The notes beneath the pieces were generated by a model, which was not told the origin of the DNA, ran no database searches, and worked only from the letters and a program-made list of their open reading frames with translations. The position numbers and the translations under genes were made by a program. Source: an uncultured Pelagibacteraceae bacterium (GTDB taxonomy: Bacteria; Pseudomonadota; Alphaproteobacteria; Pelagibacterales; Pelagibacteraceae). From it: a stretch of DNA of 49,702 nt. The DNA is taken from contig CACBRW010000001.1 of the NCBI GenBank assembly GCA_902541745.1, positions 68,134 to 117,835 of the forward strand. Direction: 5' to 3'. Below are positions 34,735 through 44,086 of the stretch, piece by piece (the first letter of the stretch is position 1; the number at the start of each line of letters is the position of its first letter).

Positions 34735-35838
34735 TTATAGAACGTAGGGCTCTGGCCTAGCTGATTTGCCTAAAACTCTTTCAACTGCAAAATCACTTAT
34801 ATCAATTGTTTGGTATGATCCTGTTGTAATTAACTCAGTTAAGGCTCTGCCAATACCTGGTGCCTGCATTAATCCTCGACCAGTAAATCCAGAAGCCATA
34901 TAAACATTGTCATATTTTGGATGCTTACCAACAACTGCATTATTATCCAATCTATTACAATCATAGTAACCCGCCCATCCACCAGTTAACTTTAATTCTT
35001 CAAAGGCAGGTATTCTCTTAGCAAGAGCTGGCCAAACTAATTCCTCAAAATCATTCCAAGCTGGCTCTAAATCTTCAGCGTCAAATACAGATATAGGTGA
35101 TCCTGCTAAATATTCTCCTCCTTCTGGTCTCCAGTAAACACCTGTGGTTAAGTCTCCGCTTAGAGGCATCTCTTTTATATATGTTGGGCATTTAACTCTA
35201 AACACGGTATGCTTTTGAGGAACAACAGGAATATCCTCTAACAATTCTTTTGTCCAGCAACCAGCTGCAGAAACAATCGTTTTAGCATTTATTTCAGAAA
35301 TACTTTTTACTTCACCTTTAATAAATTCTGCTCCAAGCTCTATAGCTTTGCTCTTTAGGGCGCTATGAAACATAAATGGATCAATCCATCCTTCACTTTG
35401 GTTATCTGTGTAAGTTGCTGTTTCAATTCCCTCACTATTAACATAAGGAAAAACTTTTGATAATTCTGAACCTTTTATATTTTTTGTTCCTGCATCACAA
35501 TCTTTATGATTTTCTAATGCTCTATATTGTTCTTCGGCATGTTCAGGACCAAACATTAAAAGATATCCATTGGTTACCATACTAGCTGTTGGATTAGGAT
35601 TTTTTTCTGTTTTTAATAACTCTGGTATTTGAAAAATAAAATCTCTTGCAAATTTTCCTAATAGAATATTCTCTTTTTGGAAAAATTGTCTTCTAAAGCC
35701 ACCTAGAGATAATGGAAATGAAGCTGTTTTATAAGTAGGATCTCTTTCAATGACTTTTACTTTTCTACCTTCTTTGGATAAAAAATAAGCAGTTGCCGTC
35801 CCTATTATTCCACCACCAATTACTACAACATCATCCAT
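34735..35838 (-). CDS. FAD-dependent oxidoreductase, FOXRED1/sarcosine-oxidase-like
   Basis: A 367-residue DAO-fold flavoprotein. The N-terminal FAD-binding motif VVVIGGGIIGTATAYFLS leads into VKVIERD. The C-terminal part, GGWAGYYDCNRLDNNAVVG then YMASGFTGRGLMQAPGIGRA and YQTIDISDF, looks closely like the mitochondrial complex I factor FOXRED1 and, more loosely, the catalytic part of sarcosine and dimethylglycine dehydrogenases. There is no C-terminal GcvT-like folate domain. A role in sarcosine or other N-methyl amino-acid oxidation is possible from nearby creatinase and gcv genes. It is followed upstream on the same strand by tspO (2-base gap). Confidence 0.82.
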   Translation of the reverse strand: MDDVVVIGGGIIGTATAYFLSKEGRKVKVIERDPTYKTASFPLSLGGFRRQFFQKENILLGKFARDFIFQIPELLKTEKNPNPTASMVTNGYLLMFGPEHAEEQYRALENHKDCDAGTKNIKGSELSKVFPYVNSEGIETATYTDNQSEGWIDPFMFHSALKSKAIELGAEFIKGEVKSISEINAKTIVSAAGCWTKELLEDIPVVPQKHTVFRVKCPTYIKEMPLSGDLTTGVYWRPEGGEYLAGSPISVFDAEDLEPAWNDFEELVWPALAKRIPAFEELKLTGGWAGYYDCNRLDNNAVVGKHPKYDNVYMASGFTGRGLMQAPGIGRALTELITTGSYQTIDISDFAVERVLGKSARPEPYVL

Positions 35839-35840
35839 AT

Positions 35841-36323
35841 CTAATTTAACATAATTAAGCTTGTATTCAGAATTAGTGCAAAGCTACACCAAAGTAAATA
35901 TGGAATCATTAAATAGGCGCTCAACATCTTGACGCGTTTAAACCTTAAAATTAAGTTAATTATCAATGCTATTAGAATGATTAAAACTAATAAAGCCAAG
36001 TCCATATTATGAAAAACAAAAAAAACTACACTCCAAGTTGTATTGAAAATTAAATGAATAAAGTAAATATAAACAGTATTCATTTCTCTACTTTTAGTAT
36101 GCCAATAAAGCCATATAGAGACAGTCATCATTAAATAAAGGGACGTCCAAACAGGACCAAATATCCAATCTGGAGGATTAAAAGCTGGTTTATTTAGTAG
36201 TGAGTACCAAGGTTCTTTAAATGTAATTGTAGACAAACCTCCAATGAATGAGGCAGAGAATGTAACAGCAAGAAACAACAGAAATGTTAAAAATTTGTTT
36301 TTAAGCATATTAAATATATACAT
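35841..36323 (-). CDS. tspO: TspO/MBR family membrane protein
   Basis: A 160-residue five-helix membrane protein binding tetrapyrroles and sterols. Conserved FKEPWYSLLNKPAFNPPDWIFGPVW is the helix I-II loop region (about 35-59, given here in two parts: WYSLLNKP and PPDWIFGPVWT). The FNTTWSVVFF segment in helix III and WCSFALILN in helix V also match. The start may be ATG 36323 or ATG 36308 (residue 6). In alphaproteobacteria TspO affects porphyrin and photooxidative responses. It is divergent from an SDR gene over 8 bases. Confidence 0.93.
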   Translation of the reverse strand: MYIFNMLKNKFLTFLLFLAVTFSASFIGGLSTITFKEPWYSLLNKPAFNPPDWIFGPVWTSLYLMMTVSIWLYWHTKSREMNTVYIYFIHLIFNTTWSVVFFVFHNMDLALLVLIILIALIINLILRFKRVKMLSAYLMIPYLLWCSFALILNTSLIMLN

Positions 36324-36331
36324 AACAAAAA

Positions 36332-37090
36332 ATGAGTAAAAAAACTATTTGGATTACTGGAGGAAGTACTGGCATTGGTAAAGCTTTAGCAATTAAGTTT
36401 GCAGCCATGGGATGGAACGTTGCTATATCTGCAAGACGAGCTGAATTATTGAATGAGCTTTCAAATTCTTATGAAAATATTTCAGGTTTTCCTTTAGATG
36501 TGACTGACAAAGAAAAGTGTAAAGAAGTATTTAATGAAATTAAAAACAAATTTGAAAATATAGATATTTGTTTTTTTTCAACAGGAACATGGGATCCAAA
36601 AAAAGAGAAAGAAATAGATGTCGAGCAAATGGAAGACGTATTTAAGGTAAATTTTTTTGGAACAGTTAATTGTATTAAAGCTGTTGAACAGTACTTTAGA
36701 GATAAAAAAAAAGGAATAATAACTATTGTGTCATCAATTGCGGGATATAGAGGATTACCTAATTCAACTGGATATGGACCATCAAAGTCGGCATTAAATA
36801 ACCTAGCTGAAAGTTTGTACTTTGATTTTAAAAGACACAATGTACGTGTTTGTTTAGTGTCTCCTGGTTTTATTAAAACTCCAATGACAGATAAAAATGA
36901 TTTTAAAATGCCTTTTTTAAAAACACCCGAGTATGCAGCAGATCAAATTTTTGAAGGTTTAGTAAACAAAAATACATTTGAAATACATTTTCCAAAATCA
37001 CTTACAATAACATTAAAGCTGCTTAGTTTTTTACCAAGTAAAATTTATTTTGGATTAGTTGGAAAACTCACAAAATATCAAAAAAAATAG
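36332..37090 (+). CDS. Short-chain dehydrogenase/reductase
   Basis: A 252-residue SDR: cofactor motif TGGSTGIGKA at 8-17, catalytic serine in IVSSIAGYRG and the YxxxK pair in GYGPSKSALNN. A hydrophobic end at about 225-245 may associate with membrane. The NNAG motif is replaced by FFSTGTW. Its 3' end directly abuts the convergent DUF3833 gene. With tspO, the DUF3833 lipoprotein, CFA, DUF1365 and a flavin amine oxidase, it forms a recognisable group seen in photooxidative-stress regulons of other marine proteobacteria, from memory of those clusters. Confidence 0.88.
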   Translation: MSKKTIWITGGSTGIGKALAIKFAAMGWNVAISARRAELLNELSNSYENISGFPLDVTDKEKCKEVFNEIKNKFENIDICFFSTGTWDPKKEKEIDVEQMEDVFKVNFFGTVNCIKAVEQYFRDKKKGIITIVSSIAGYRGLPNSTGYGPSKSALNNLAESLYFDFKRHNVRVCLVSPGFIKTPMTDKNDFKMPFLKTPEYAADQIFEGLVNKNTFEIHFPKSLTITLKLLSFLPSKIYFGLVGKLTKYQKK

Positions 37091-37651
37091 TTAATCTTTT
37101 ACAAATACAACTGTTAATTCTGCTACTTTAAAACCAAACTTTTTCATAGTTGCTCTATTTATTGCAACTCTATCATCTTGTTTAAAAATCCAATCATCAA
37201 AAGTGATTTTTATCTCTTTACCTTTGACTGGAACTAATAAAACATATTCAAATTTAAATGCAGGTCCATAAGAATAACCTTTCGCTTTACCAACAACATC
37301 ACCTGCTGTCCCTTCATAATTGTTTTCATCAATTTTATTTATTTTCCATTCTCGGTCTTGAACTTCACCATCATCCCAATTAAATTTTTCTTTAAGAATT
37401 AGCTGCTTTCCATCCCAAGTTCCATTTAAGTCTGCAGAAAATTGCCTTGTAACTTTTCCTGATCTATTTTGTAAAACACCCCAAGCCTTAACATTTCCAG
37501 ATAAATATTCTTCAATGATTAATCTCGGTTCTTTATTTTTAAAATCTTCTGGTTTCATAGCGCTATTATTCGAGCAACTTGTAATTAAGAATAATAAAAT
37601 TATCAACGAAATTGGCTTAATAATTTTTATATGTCGCATAAATATCTCCAT
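37091..37651 (-). CDS. DUF3833 family lipoprotein
   Basis: A 186-residue protein with a lipoprotein signal: basic start, hydrophobic segment, then LITSC with the lipidated cysteine at C26. The mature part is beta-rich with the family's conserved WGVLQNRSGKVTRQF, GTWDGKQLILKE and the FDDWIFKQDD segment. A lipocalin-like fold is likely. Function is unknown. The ATG at residue 5 is an alternative start. It is the last gene of the flavin amine oxidase-DUF1365-CFA run, 4 bases downstream of CFA, so it probably acts on or binds a modified lipid. Confidence 0.85.
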   Translation of the reverse strand: MEIFMRHIKIIKPISLIILLFLITSCSNNSAMKPEDFKNKEPRLIIEEYLSGNVKAWGVLQNRSGKVTRQFSADLNGTWDGKQLILKEKFNWDDGEVQDREWKINKIDENNYEGTAGDVVGKAKGYSYGPAFKFEYVLLVPVKGKEIKITFDDWIFKQDDRVAINRATMKKFGFKVAELTVVFVKD

Positions 37652-37655
37652 TATT

Positions 37656-38834
37656 TTATTTATTTTGCATTGAAAACTGAATTAGATCTATATTTTTTGA
37701 CTTAAATCCTGCTTCACAGTAAGAAAGGTAAAACTCCCACATTCTTTTAAATGTTGAGTCAAAACCTTGATTTTTTATTAAATCCCATTTTTTTAAAAAC
37801 TCATTTCTCCATATAGCCAATGTATTTGCATAATGATCAGCGTAAGAAATATATGAATTAACAGTTAAACCGTTGTCAGAAACGTATCGATTAATGCTAT
37901 TTTTATTTGGCAAAAAACCACCTGGAAAAATATATTTTTGAATAAAATCTTGTTTATTTTTATATCTATCAAATAACCTATCATCGATAGTAATTGCTTG
38001 AATAGCTGCTTTGCCACCATCAGATAAGTTATTTTTAATAGTTTTAAAATAACCCTCTAAATAATTTTGACCAACTGCCTCAATCATCTCTATAGAAGCA
38101 ATTGAATTGTATTTGCCTTTAAGATCTCTGTAATCTTTTATTTCAATATTTACTTTTTCGTTTAAACCACAATTAAAAATTCTTTCTTTTGCGTATTCAA
38201 ATTGTTTTTTTGATATTGTAATACAGTCTAGTTTAACATCGTATTTTTTACCTAGATACTCGGCAAAACCTCCCCAACCACATCCTATTTCTAAAATTTT
38301 GTCACCATTATTTGGTTTAATTAGATCAATTAATTTTTGATATTTGTTATTTTGAGCATCAGATAGATTTTTTGATTTATCATCAAAAATAGCGCTAGAG
38401 TATGTAAGTGTGTCGTCTAACCAAAGAGAAAAAAAATCATTACCTAGATCATAATGTCTAGCAATATTTTCTTTGCTTCTACTTTTTGTATTTTTAATAA
38501 TTTTATTTTTTACAAAATTAATTATTGGAAAATCAAGAAGGCCTGAGAATTTATGTATTACTTCTATATTTCTTGCAGTTAATTCGATTAAATTTGATAA
38601 GTTATTAGTTTCAAATTCACCTCTCATGTAGCTCTCAGCAAATCCAATACTACCACCTCTAATTAAATTATAATTAAAATCTGGTTTTTTGATTGAAATT
38701 TTTGCATGCAATTTTTCATTTGGATTTCCAAACTTTAAAACTTTTCCGTCATGTGTAGTAAGCTCTAGATAACCATGATTTATTTTATTAAGAAATTTAA
38801 AAACTAATTTATCTGCAGTGTTATTTAAAAACAT
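37656..38834 (-). CDS. CFA-type S-adenosylmethionine methyltransferase acting on lipid acyl chains
   Basis: A 392-residue member of the cyclopropane-fatty-acid synthase family, which transfers a methyl(ene) group from SAM to double bonds of phospholipid acyl chains. The SAM motif EIGCGWGGFAEYLG (about 181-194), NYISKKQ-type region ITISKKQFEYAKER, and the C-terminal FYLSYCEAGF with the family cysteine are present. An N-terminal extension domain (1-110) is normal. Whether it makes cyclopropane, methyl-branched or furan fatty-acid precursors cannot be told. The start overlaps the DUF1365 stop by 1 base. Confidence 0.9.
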   Translation of the reverse strand: MFLNNTADKLVFKFLNKINHGYLELTTHDGKVLKFGNPNEKLHAKISIKKPDFNYNLIRGGSIGFAESYMRGEFETNNLSNLIELTARNIEVIHKFSGLLDFPIINFVKNKIIKNTKSRSKENIARHYDLGNDFFSLWLDDTLTYSSAIFDDKSKNLSDAQNNKYQKLIDLIKPNNGDKILEIGCGWGGFAEYLGKKYDVKLDCITISKKQFEYAKERIFNCGLNEKVNIEIKDYRDLKGKYNSIASIEMIEAVGQNYLEGYFKTIKNNLSDGGKAAIQAITIDDRLFDRYKNKQDFIQKYIFPGGFLPNKNSINRYVSDNGLTVNSYISYADHYANTLAIWRNEFLKKWDLIKNQGFDSTFKRMWEFYLSYCEAGFKSKNIDLIQFSMQNK

Positions 38835-39598
38835 TAGTTTTCTACTGTTATATTATTTTTAATTTTAAATTTTTTCTTAATAAACTTAATTCCTTTAAAC
38901 CACAATTTAAACGCTTCAAAATGTATCGCAGAGATAATTTTAAATGTCATTAAAGGGTGTTTAAGATAAGAATTCATTAAGTTTTTGCTTGTCAAAGCAG
39001 ATCTTTCACCATCTTGAGATGCAAAAAGAATTTTTCCTTCTTGATCATATTGATCAATTACAACTGACAACTTCTGCTCTGGATTTAATATCCTAAAAAA
39101 ATAATTACAATCCATTTCAATAAATGGTGAAACATGAAATTTTTTTGAACAATTATTTTGAATTAATTTATTTTGTCCCTCTACTTTAAAAACATATGTG
39201 TGTTGCTCATCAAATGTATTTTTAACCTCATATAATATAGAAATTAAATTATCATTATTATCATATACAAAAAAAATACTTAGTGGATTAAAAACATAAC
39301 CAAATATTCTTGGATAGCATAAAAGCTTAACTTTTATTTTGTCTGTACTGATTTTGTTATTAATTAAATTTTTTTTTACCCACTCAAAAAGAGATGACCC
39401 ATCACGGTCACCATGATCTTTTTCGTAAAAACTAATAAGATTAAATTTATTTAATGAAAAAAATTTTAATTTATCATTAAGTTCATTTAGCTCTGATAGA
39501 TCAATGAAAAGTGAAAATACTTTATATTTAAAAAAATGTTCTTTTGGTTTAAATCTCTTATGGATTACGTTTCCATTATATATACAAGAACTAATCAT
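38834..39598 (-). CDS. DUF1365 family protein
   Basis: A 254-residue DUF1365 protein. Landmarks: IYNGNVIHKRFKPKEHFFKY near the start, GYVFNPLSIFFVYD in the middle, and KKFHVSPFIEMD. No catalytic role is established for the family, but it is regularly found between a flavin amine oxidase and a CFA methyltransferase, as here, where it overlaps both (8 bases and 1 base). A function in the same acyl-chain modification is therefore likely. Confidence 0.9.
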   Translation of the reverse strand: MISSCIYNGNVIHKRFKPKEHFFKYKVFSLFIDLSELNELNDKLKFFSLNKFNLISFYEKDHGDRDGSSLFEWVKKNLINNKISTDKIKVKLLCYPRIFGYVFNPLSIFFVYDNNDNLISILYEVKNTFDEQHTYVFKVEGQNKLIQNNCSKKFHVSPFIEMDCNYFFRILNPEQKLSVVIDQYDQEGKILFASQDGERSALTSKNLMNSYLKHPLMTFKIISAIHFEAFKLWFKGIKFIKKKFKIKNNITVEN

Positions 39599-40829
39599 TA
39601 AGGTTTTTCAGCATTTCAAGAGATGATTTTATTCCATCTTCATGAAATCCGTAACCAAAATAACTGCCACAAAAAAGTAAATCTTTTTGATTTTGTATTT
39701 TAATAAGCTCTGATTGAGCATCTAATGCTTTTTGATCGTAATATGGATGTGTAAATTTTACTTTTTTCAATATTTTTTTCTCATCAATATTGAAGTAAGG
39801 ATTTAGTGTTAAGAAAATATTTTCATCACACTTTAAATTTTGCAATAAATTTAACCAGTAGGTTATTGAATTTTTCTCTAAATTCTTGTCATTTATTGAT
39901 GAATTCCAAGAAGACCAAGCTTTTTTATTTTTTGGCATGGCACGCTGATCTGTATGTATGTAAGCTATATTTTCTTTGTAGCTAAAATTCGAAAGAATAT
40001 TTCTCTCATCCTCAGTTGGATTTTCTATTATCTCTAAGGCTTCATCAGCATGTGTTGCCAAAATAACCTTGTCGTAATCAAAAAATTCACTTTCTCCACC
40101 GTAATATAAGCCTAGTCCTGACATTTTTCTTTTTATTTTTGTAACTTTATAATTTTTATAATGTTCCCCACTTAATCGTGAAATTATTTTACTAACATAG
40201 GTTCTGCTTCTATTGGTTACTGTGTACCACTGTGGTCTATTTTTCAATTTAAACAAACCATGATTTTGGAAAAATCTAAGAAAAAAACTAATTGGCATTT
40301 TTCTTGCTTCATAAGGGGGCATAGACCAAATTGCAGATACCATTGGTATTATATGATAATCAACAAATGTTTTGGATAATTTATTAATTTTTAAATATTC
40401 ACCTAAGGTAATTTTGTCATTGGATATGATTGCTTGATCACTTTTTTTATAAAATTTAATTATATCAAAAAACATTTTTAAGAAATCAATGTTAAATAGA
40501 TTTGATTTATTGCAGAAAATCCCACTCAATCCTTTTCCACAATATTCAAATTTCGTATTATCTACTGAAACTGAAAAAGACATGTTACTTTTTTCAATTT
40601 GAATATCATTTTCCTTAAAAAAATTAATTAAATTTGGATAAGTTTGAAAATTAAAAACAATAAAGCCAATATCAACTGATACTTTTTTTTCATCAAAAAA
40701 CAGATCTATAGTATGAGAATGTCCACCAAAATGGTCTTCTCTTTCAAAAAGATCTACATGATGTTTTTTAGATAAATAATAAGCAGCACTCAGTCCAGAA
40801 ATACCTGACCCAACGACAGCAATTTTCAT
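39591..40829 (-). CDS. FAD-dependent amine-oxidase-fold protein of the CFA/DUF1365 cluster
   Basis: A 412-residue flavoprotein with the N-terminal FAD motif AVVGSGISGLSAAYYLS (4-20) and the GGHSHTID sequence typical of amine-oxidase-fold desaturases/isomerases. The C-terminal FCGSYFGYGFHEDGIKSS binds the flavin. Its neighbours are DUF1365, CFA and DUF3833. In related clusters this protein is linked to desaturation or modification of methylated acyl chains. It is only 6 bases downstream of gcvP, so gcv transcripts may read into it. Confidence 0.88.
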   Translation of the reverse strand: MKIAVVGSGISGLSAAYYLSKKHHVDLFEREDHFGGHSHTIDLFFDEKKVSVDIGFIVFNFQTYPNLINFFKENDIQIEKSNMSFSVSVDNTKFEYCGKGLSGIFCNKSNLFNIDFLKMFFDIIKFYKKSDQAIISNDKITLGEYLKINKLSKTFVDYHIIPMVSAIWSMPPYEARKMPISFFLRFFQNHGLFKLKNRPQWYTVTNRSRTYVSKIISRLSGEHYKNYKVTKIKRKMSGLGLYYGGESEFFDYDKVILATHADEALEIIENPTEDERNILSNFSYKENIAYIHTDQRAMPKNKKAWSSWNSSINDKNLEKNSITYWLNLLQNLKCDENIFLTLNPYFNIDEKKILKKVKFTHPYYDQKALDAQSELIKIQNQKDLLFCGSYFGYGFHEDGIKSSLEMLKNLND

Positions 40830-40835
40830 TAATTA

Positions 40836-43706
40836 TTATGCTGCATCTTCTTTAAACTCATCCATACTTGGACAAGTACAAAAAATATTTTTATCTCCAT
40901 ACACGTTATCAACTCTTGCAACTGGAGGCCAAAATTTATTTGCTTTTAAGAATTTTGCAGGATATGCAGCTTGCTCTCTTGAATATTTATGATTCCATTC
41001 ATCTGAAGCTAATTCAATATCGGTGTGAGGTGCATTTTTAATAGGGTTATCTACTTTGTCAAACTTACCTGACTTAACCATATCTATTTCCTCTTTAATG
41101 CTAATCAATGTGTCACAAAATCTATCCAGTTCAGATAAACTCTCACTCTCTGTTGGTTCAATCATCATTGTTCCAGCAACTGGCCATGACATTGTTGGCG
41201 CATGAAATCCATAATCAATTAATCTTTTAGCTATATCTTCTTCTGAAATACCTGTTTCGCTTTTAATTGATCTAATATCAATAATACACTCATGAGCAAC
41301 ATTACCATTTGAACCTTTATAAAGAATTGGGTAATGGTCTTTTAATCTATTTGCTATGTAATTTGCATTTAGGATTGCAATTTGTGTTGCAAGTTTTACA
41401 CCTTCTGATCCCATCATCTTAATGTACATCCAAGAAATTGATAAAATACTTGAGCTTCCCCAAGGAGCTGCTGAAACGGCACCTATTCCACTTGCAGGTC
41501 CACAATCTTTTACGACTGGATGATTAGGCAGATAAACTTGTAAATGTCTTTTACATGCGATAGGTCCCATTCCAGGTCCTCCTCCACCATGTGGAATACA
41601 AAATGTTTTATGCAAATTTATATGACAAACATCAGGACCAAAATTTCCTGGTTTTGCAACTCCAACAAGTGCGTTTAAGTTTGCTCCATCCATATAAACT
41701 TGACCACCATGTTCATGAATTACTTCACATATATCTTTAATTTTTTCCTCAAATACGCCATGGGTTGATGGGTAAGTTACCATTAATGCACCAAGATTGT
41801 CTGAATGCAATTCTGCTTTTTTCTTTAAATCCTCAAAATCAACATTTCCTTCTTTGTCACAATCAACAACGACAACTTTCATTCCAACCATCTGTGCACT
41901 TGCTGGATTAGTTCCATGTGCTGAGCTTGGAATTAAACATATATTTCTATTTTCATCCCCTCTATCTAAATGATACTTTCTTATTACCATTAAGCCAGCA
42001 TACTCACCTTGGGCTCCCGCATTTGGCTGAAGTGAAACACCAGAAAAACCAGTAATAGATCTTAACCAATTTTTAAGATCTGTGAACATTTCTCTATATC
42101 CCTCCATCTGTTCGACAGGTACGAATGGGTGGGGCTCAGCCAATTCTCTCCACGAAATAGGTATCATTTCTGCAGTAGCATTTAATTTCATAGTACATGA
42201 ACCTAGAGCAATCATTGTTCTATTAAGAGCTATATCCTTATCCTCTAACTTTTTAAGATATCTCAGCATTTCTGTCTCTGAATGATATGAATTAAAAACA
42301 GGGTGTTCTAAATATTTTGAAGTTCTTAATAAATTTTTTGGTAGATTTGGTAAACTAACAGTTGGATCCTCTTTTTTAATTGACTCTGCAGCATTAAATA
42401 TTTTTAGTAGTTGGTTTACTCTATAAACATTTTTTCTTTCGTCGAAAGAAACAGCCAGCATCTCTGAATTTACTTTTCTAATATTAACTTTTTGGTCTAA
42501 AGCATTTTTGAAAATCTGATCTGTCTTTTCTTTGGTTATAATAGTTACAGTATCAAAAAAATAATCTGAGTATAATTCATATCCAGATTGTTTTATTTTA
42601 TCTGCAAAATTTTTTGCTAGTTGAGATACTCTTTCGGAAATACTTTTAATTCCATCAGGGCCGTGATAAATAGCATATGCTGCTGAAACAATCGCTAGTA
42701 AGGCTTGAGCAGTACAAATATTACTTGTAGCTTTGTCTCTTCTAATATGTTGCTCTCTAGTTTGTAATGACAATCTATAGGCCTGGTTTCCATGCCTGTC
42801 CACTGAAACCCCAACAATTCTACCTGGCATAGATCGTTTGTATTCATCTTTTGTTGCAAAAAAGGCTGCATGAGGTCCTCCATAACCCATTGGAATACCA
42901 AATCTTTGGGAACTACCGACTGCAATATCTGCTCCAAGCTCTCTTGGTGTTTTTAGCATAGAAAGTGCAAGGAGATCACAAACTAAAATTGCTTTTCCAT
43001 TTTTTTTATGAATTTTACTTATGGCCTCACTAGGATCTTTAATATCACCTAAAGTTCCTGGATATTGTAAAACTCCACAAACAATATCTTCTTTTAACTG
43101 CTCTAGAACTTTATCCTCGTTTCCAACAAGTACTTTAAGACCCATTGGCTCTGCTCTAGTTTGAATAACGTCAATTGTTTGTGGGTGGCAGTTCTCTGAA
43201 ACAAAAACTAAATTACTATCACTTTTATTAAGTCTATGACTTAAACCCATAGCTTCGGCAGCTGCTGTTCCTTCATCAAGTAAAGACGCGTTTGCTATAT
43301 CCATTCCTGTAAAATCAACAATCATTTGTTGAAAGTTTAATAACATCTCTAATCTACCTTGTGCTACTTCAGGCTGATAAGGTGTGTATGATGTGTACCA
43401 TCCAGGATTTTCTAGTATATTTCTTAAAATTACATATGGTGTGTAGGTTCCATAATAACCCATGCCTATAAAATTTGAGTAAATTTGGTTTTTTTTTGAA
43501 ATTGCTTTTAATTTTCTTAAAGCTTCATATTCTGAATTTGGTTCACCGATATTTAATTCACCTTTAAACTGAATCTTTTCTGGTATGGTACTATTAATAA
43601 ACTCATCTAATGACTTAAAGTTAAGATCTTTAAGCATTTTTTCTTGGTCCTTTTCAGATGGACCTATGTGTCTTCTAATAAAATCTTTTTGTGAATTATG
43701 TAGCAT
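40836..43706 (-). CDS. gcvP: Glycine dehydrogenase (decarboxylating), P-protein
   Basis: PLP enzyme of the glycine cleavage system; it decarboxylates glycine and passes aminomethyl to the lipoyl arm of GcvH. The full-length single-chain form (956 residues) has the N-terminal RRHIGPSEKDQEKML and MGYYGTY elements. The PLP lysine is at about 701 in NLHKTFCIPHGGGGPG. The start overlaps the gcvH stop by 1 base (TAATG). The order gcvT-gcvH-gcvP follows a tandem glycine riboswitch, so glycine should induce it. Confidence 0.98.
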   Translation of the reverse strand: MLHNSQKDFIRRHIGPSEKDQEKMLKDLNFKSLDEFINSTIPEKIQFKGELNIGEPNSEYEALRKLKAISKKNQIYSNFIGMGYYGTYTPYVILRNILENPGWYTSYTPYQPEVAQGRLEMLLNFQQMIVDFTGMDIANASLLDEGTAAAEAMGLSHRLNKSDSNLVFVSENCHPQTIDVIQTRAEPMGLKVLVGNEDKVLEQLKEDIVCGVLQYPGTLGDIKDPSEAISKIHKKNGKAILVCDLLALSMLKTPRELGADIAVGSSQRFGIPMGYGGPHAAFFATKDEYKRSMPGRIVGVSVDRHGNQAYRLSLQTREQHIRRDKATSNICTAQALLAIVSAAYAIYHGPDGIKSISERVSQLAKNFADKIKQSGYELYSDYFFDTVTIITKEKTDQIFKNALDQKVNIRKVNSEMLAVSFDERKNVYRVNQLLKIFNAAESIKKEDPTVSLPNLPKNLLRTSKYLEHPVFNSYHSETEMLRYLKKLEDKDIALNRTMIALGSCTMKLNATAEMIPISWRELAEPHPFVPVEQMEGYREMFTDLKNWLRSITGFSGVSLQPNAGAQGEYAGLMVIRKYHLDRGDENRNICLIPSSAHGTNPASAQMVGMKVVVVDCDKEGNVDFEDLKKKAELHSDNLGALMVTYPSTHGVFEEKIKDICEVIHEHGGQVYMDGANLNALVGVAKPGNFGPDVCHINLHKTFCIPHGGGGPGMGPIACKRHLQVYLPNHPVVKDCGPASGIGAVSAAPWGSSSILSISWMYIKMMGSEGVKLATQIAILNANYIANRLKDHYPILYKGSNGNVAHECIIDIRSIKSETGISEEDIAKRLIDYGFHAPTMSWPVAGTMMIEPTESESLSELDRFCDTLISIKEEIDMVKSGKFDKVDNPIKNAPHTDIELASDEWNHKYSREQAAYPAKFLKANKFWPPVARVDNVYGDKNIFCTCPSMDEFKEDAA

Positions 43707-44086
43707 TAGCTTGATGTCTCCTTTGCAAATTTATCGTATTCTTCTTTGTTCATTAAATTATCTAGCTCAGATGTGTCTTTAATTTTCAATTTAAAAAACC
43801 ATGCACCACCTTCAGGGTCCTCATTGATTTTGGCAGGATCATCTACTATAGACTGATTGGTATCTACCACTTCACCACTAACTGGAGTATAAACATCACT
43901 CGCAGCTTTCGTAGATTCTACTACTCCTGCAGTACCATCTTTTTCAACATTAGATCCTTTTTCAGGAAGTTCTGCAAAAACTATGTCTCCAAGCATTTCT
44001 GTTGCATGTTTTGTAATTCCTATTGTAGCTACATCTCCCTCCAAAGTAATCCACTCGTGTTCTTTAGAAAATTTTACTTCACTCAT
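43706..44086 (-). CDS. gcvH: Glycine cleavage system H protein
   Basis: Lipoyl-carrying shuttle of the glycine cleavage system. The lipoylated lysine is K60 in [12 protein letters not shown]. The family elements [10 protein letters not shown] and [19 protein letters not shown] precede it. Length 126 is typical. It overlaps gcvT and gcvP by 1 base each (TAATG both times), so all three are translationally coupled. Confidence 0.98.
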   Translation of the reverse strand: MSEVKFSKEHEWITLEGDVATIGITKHATEMLGDIVFAELPEKGSNVEKDGTAGVVESTKAASDVYTPVSGEVVDTNQSIVDDPAKINEDPEGGAWFFKLKIKDTSELDNLMNKEEYDKFAKETSS

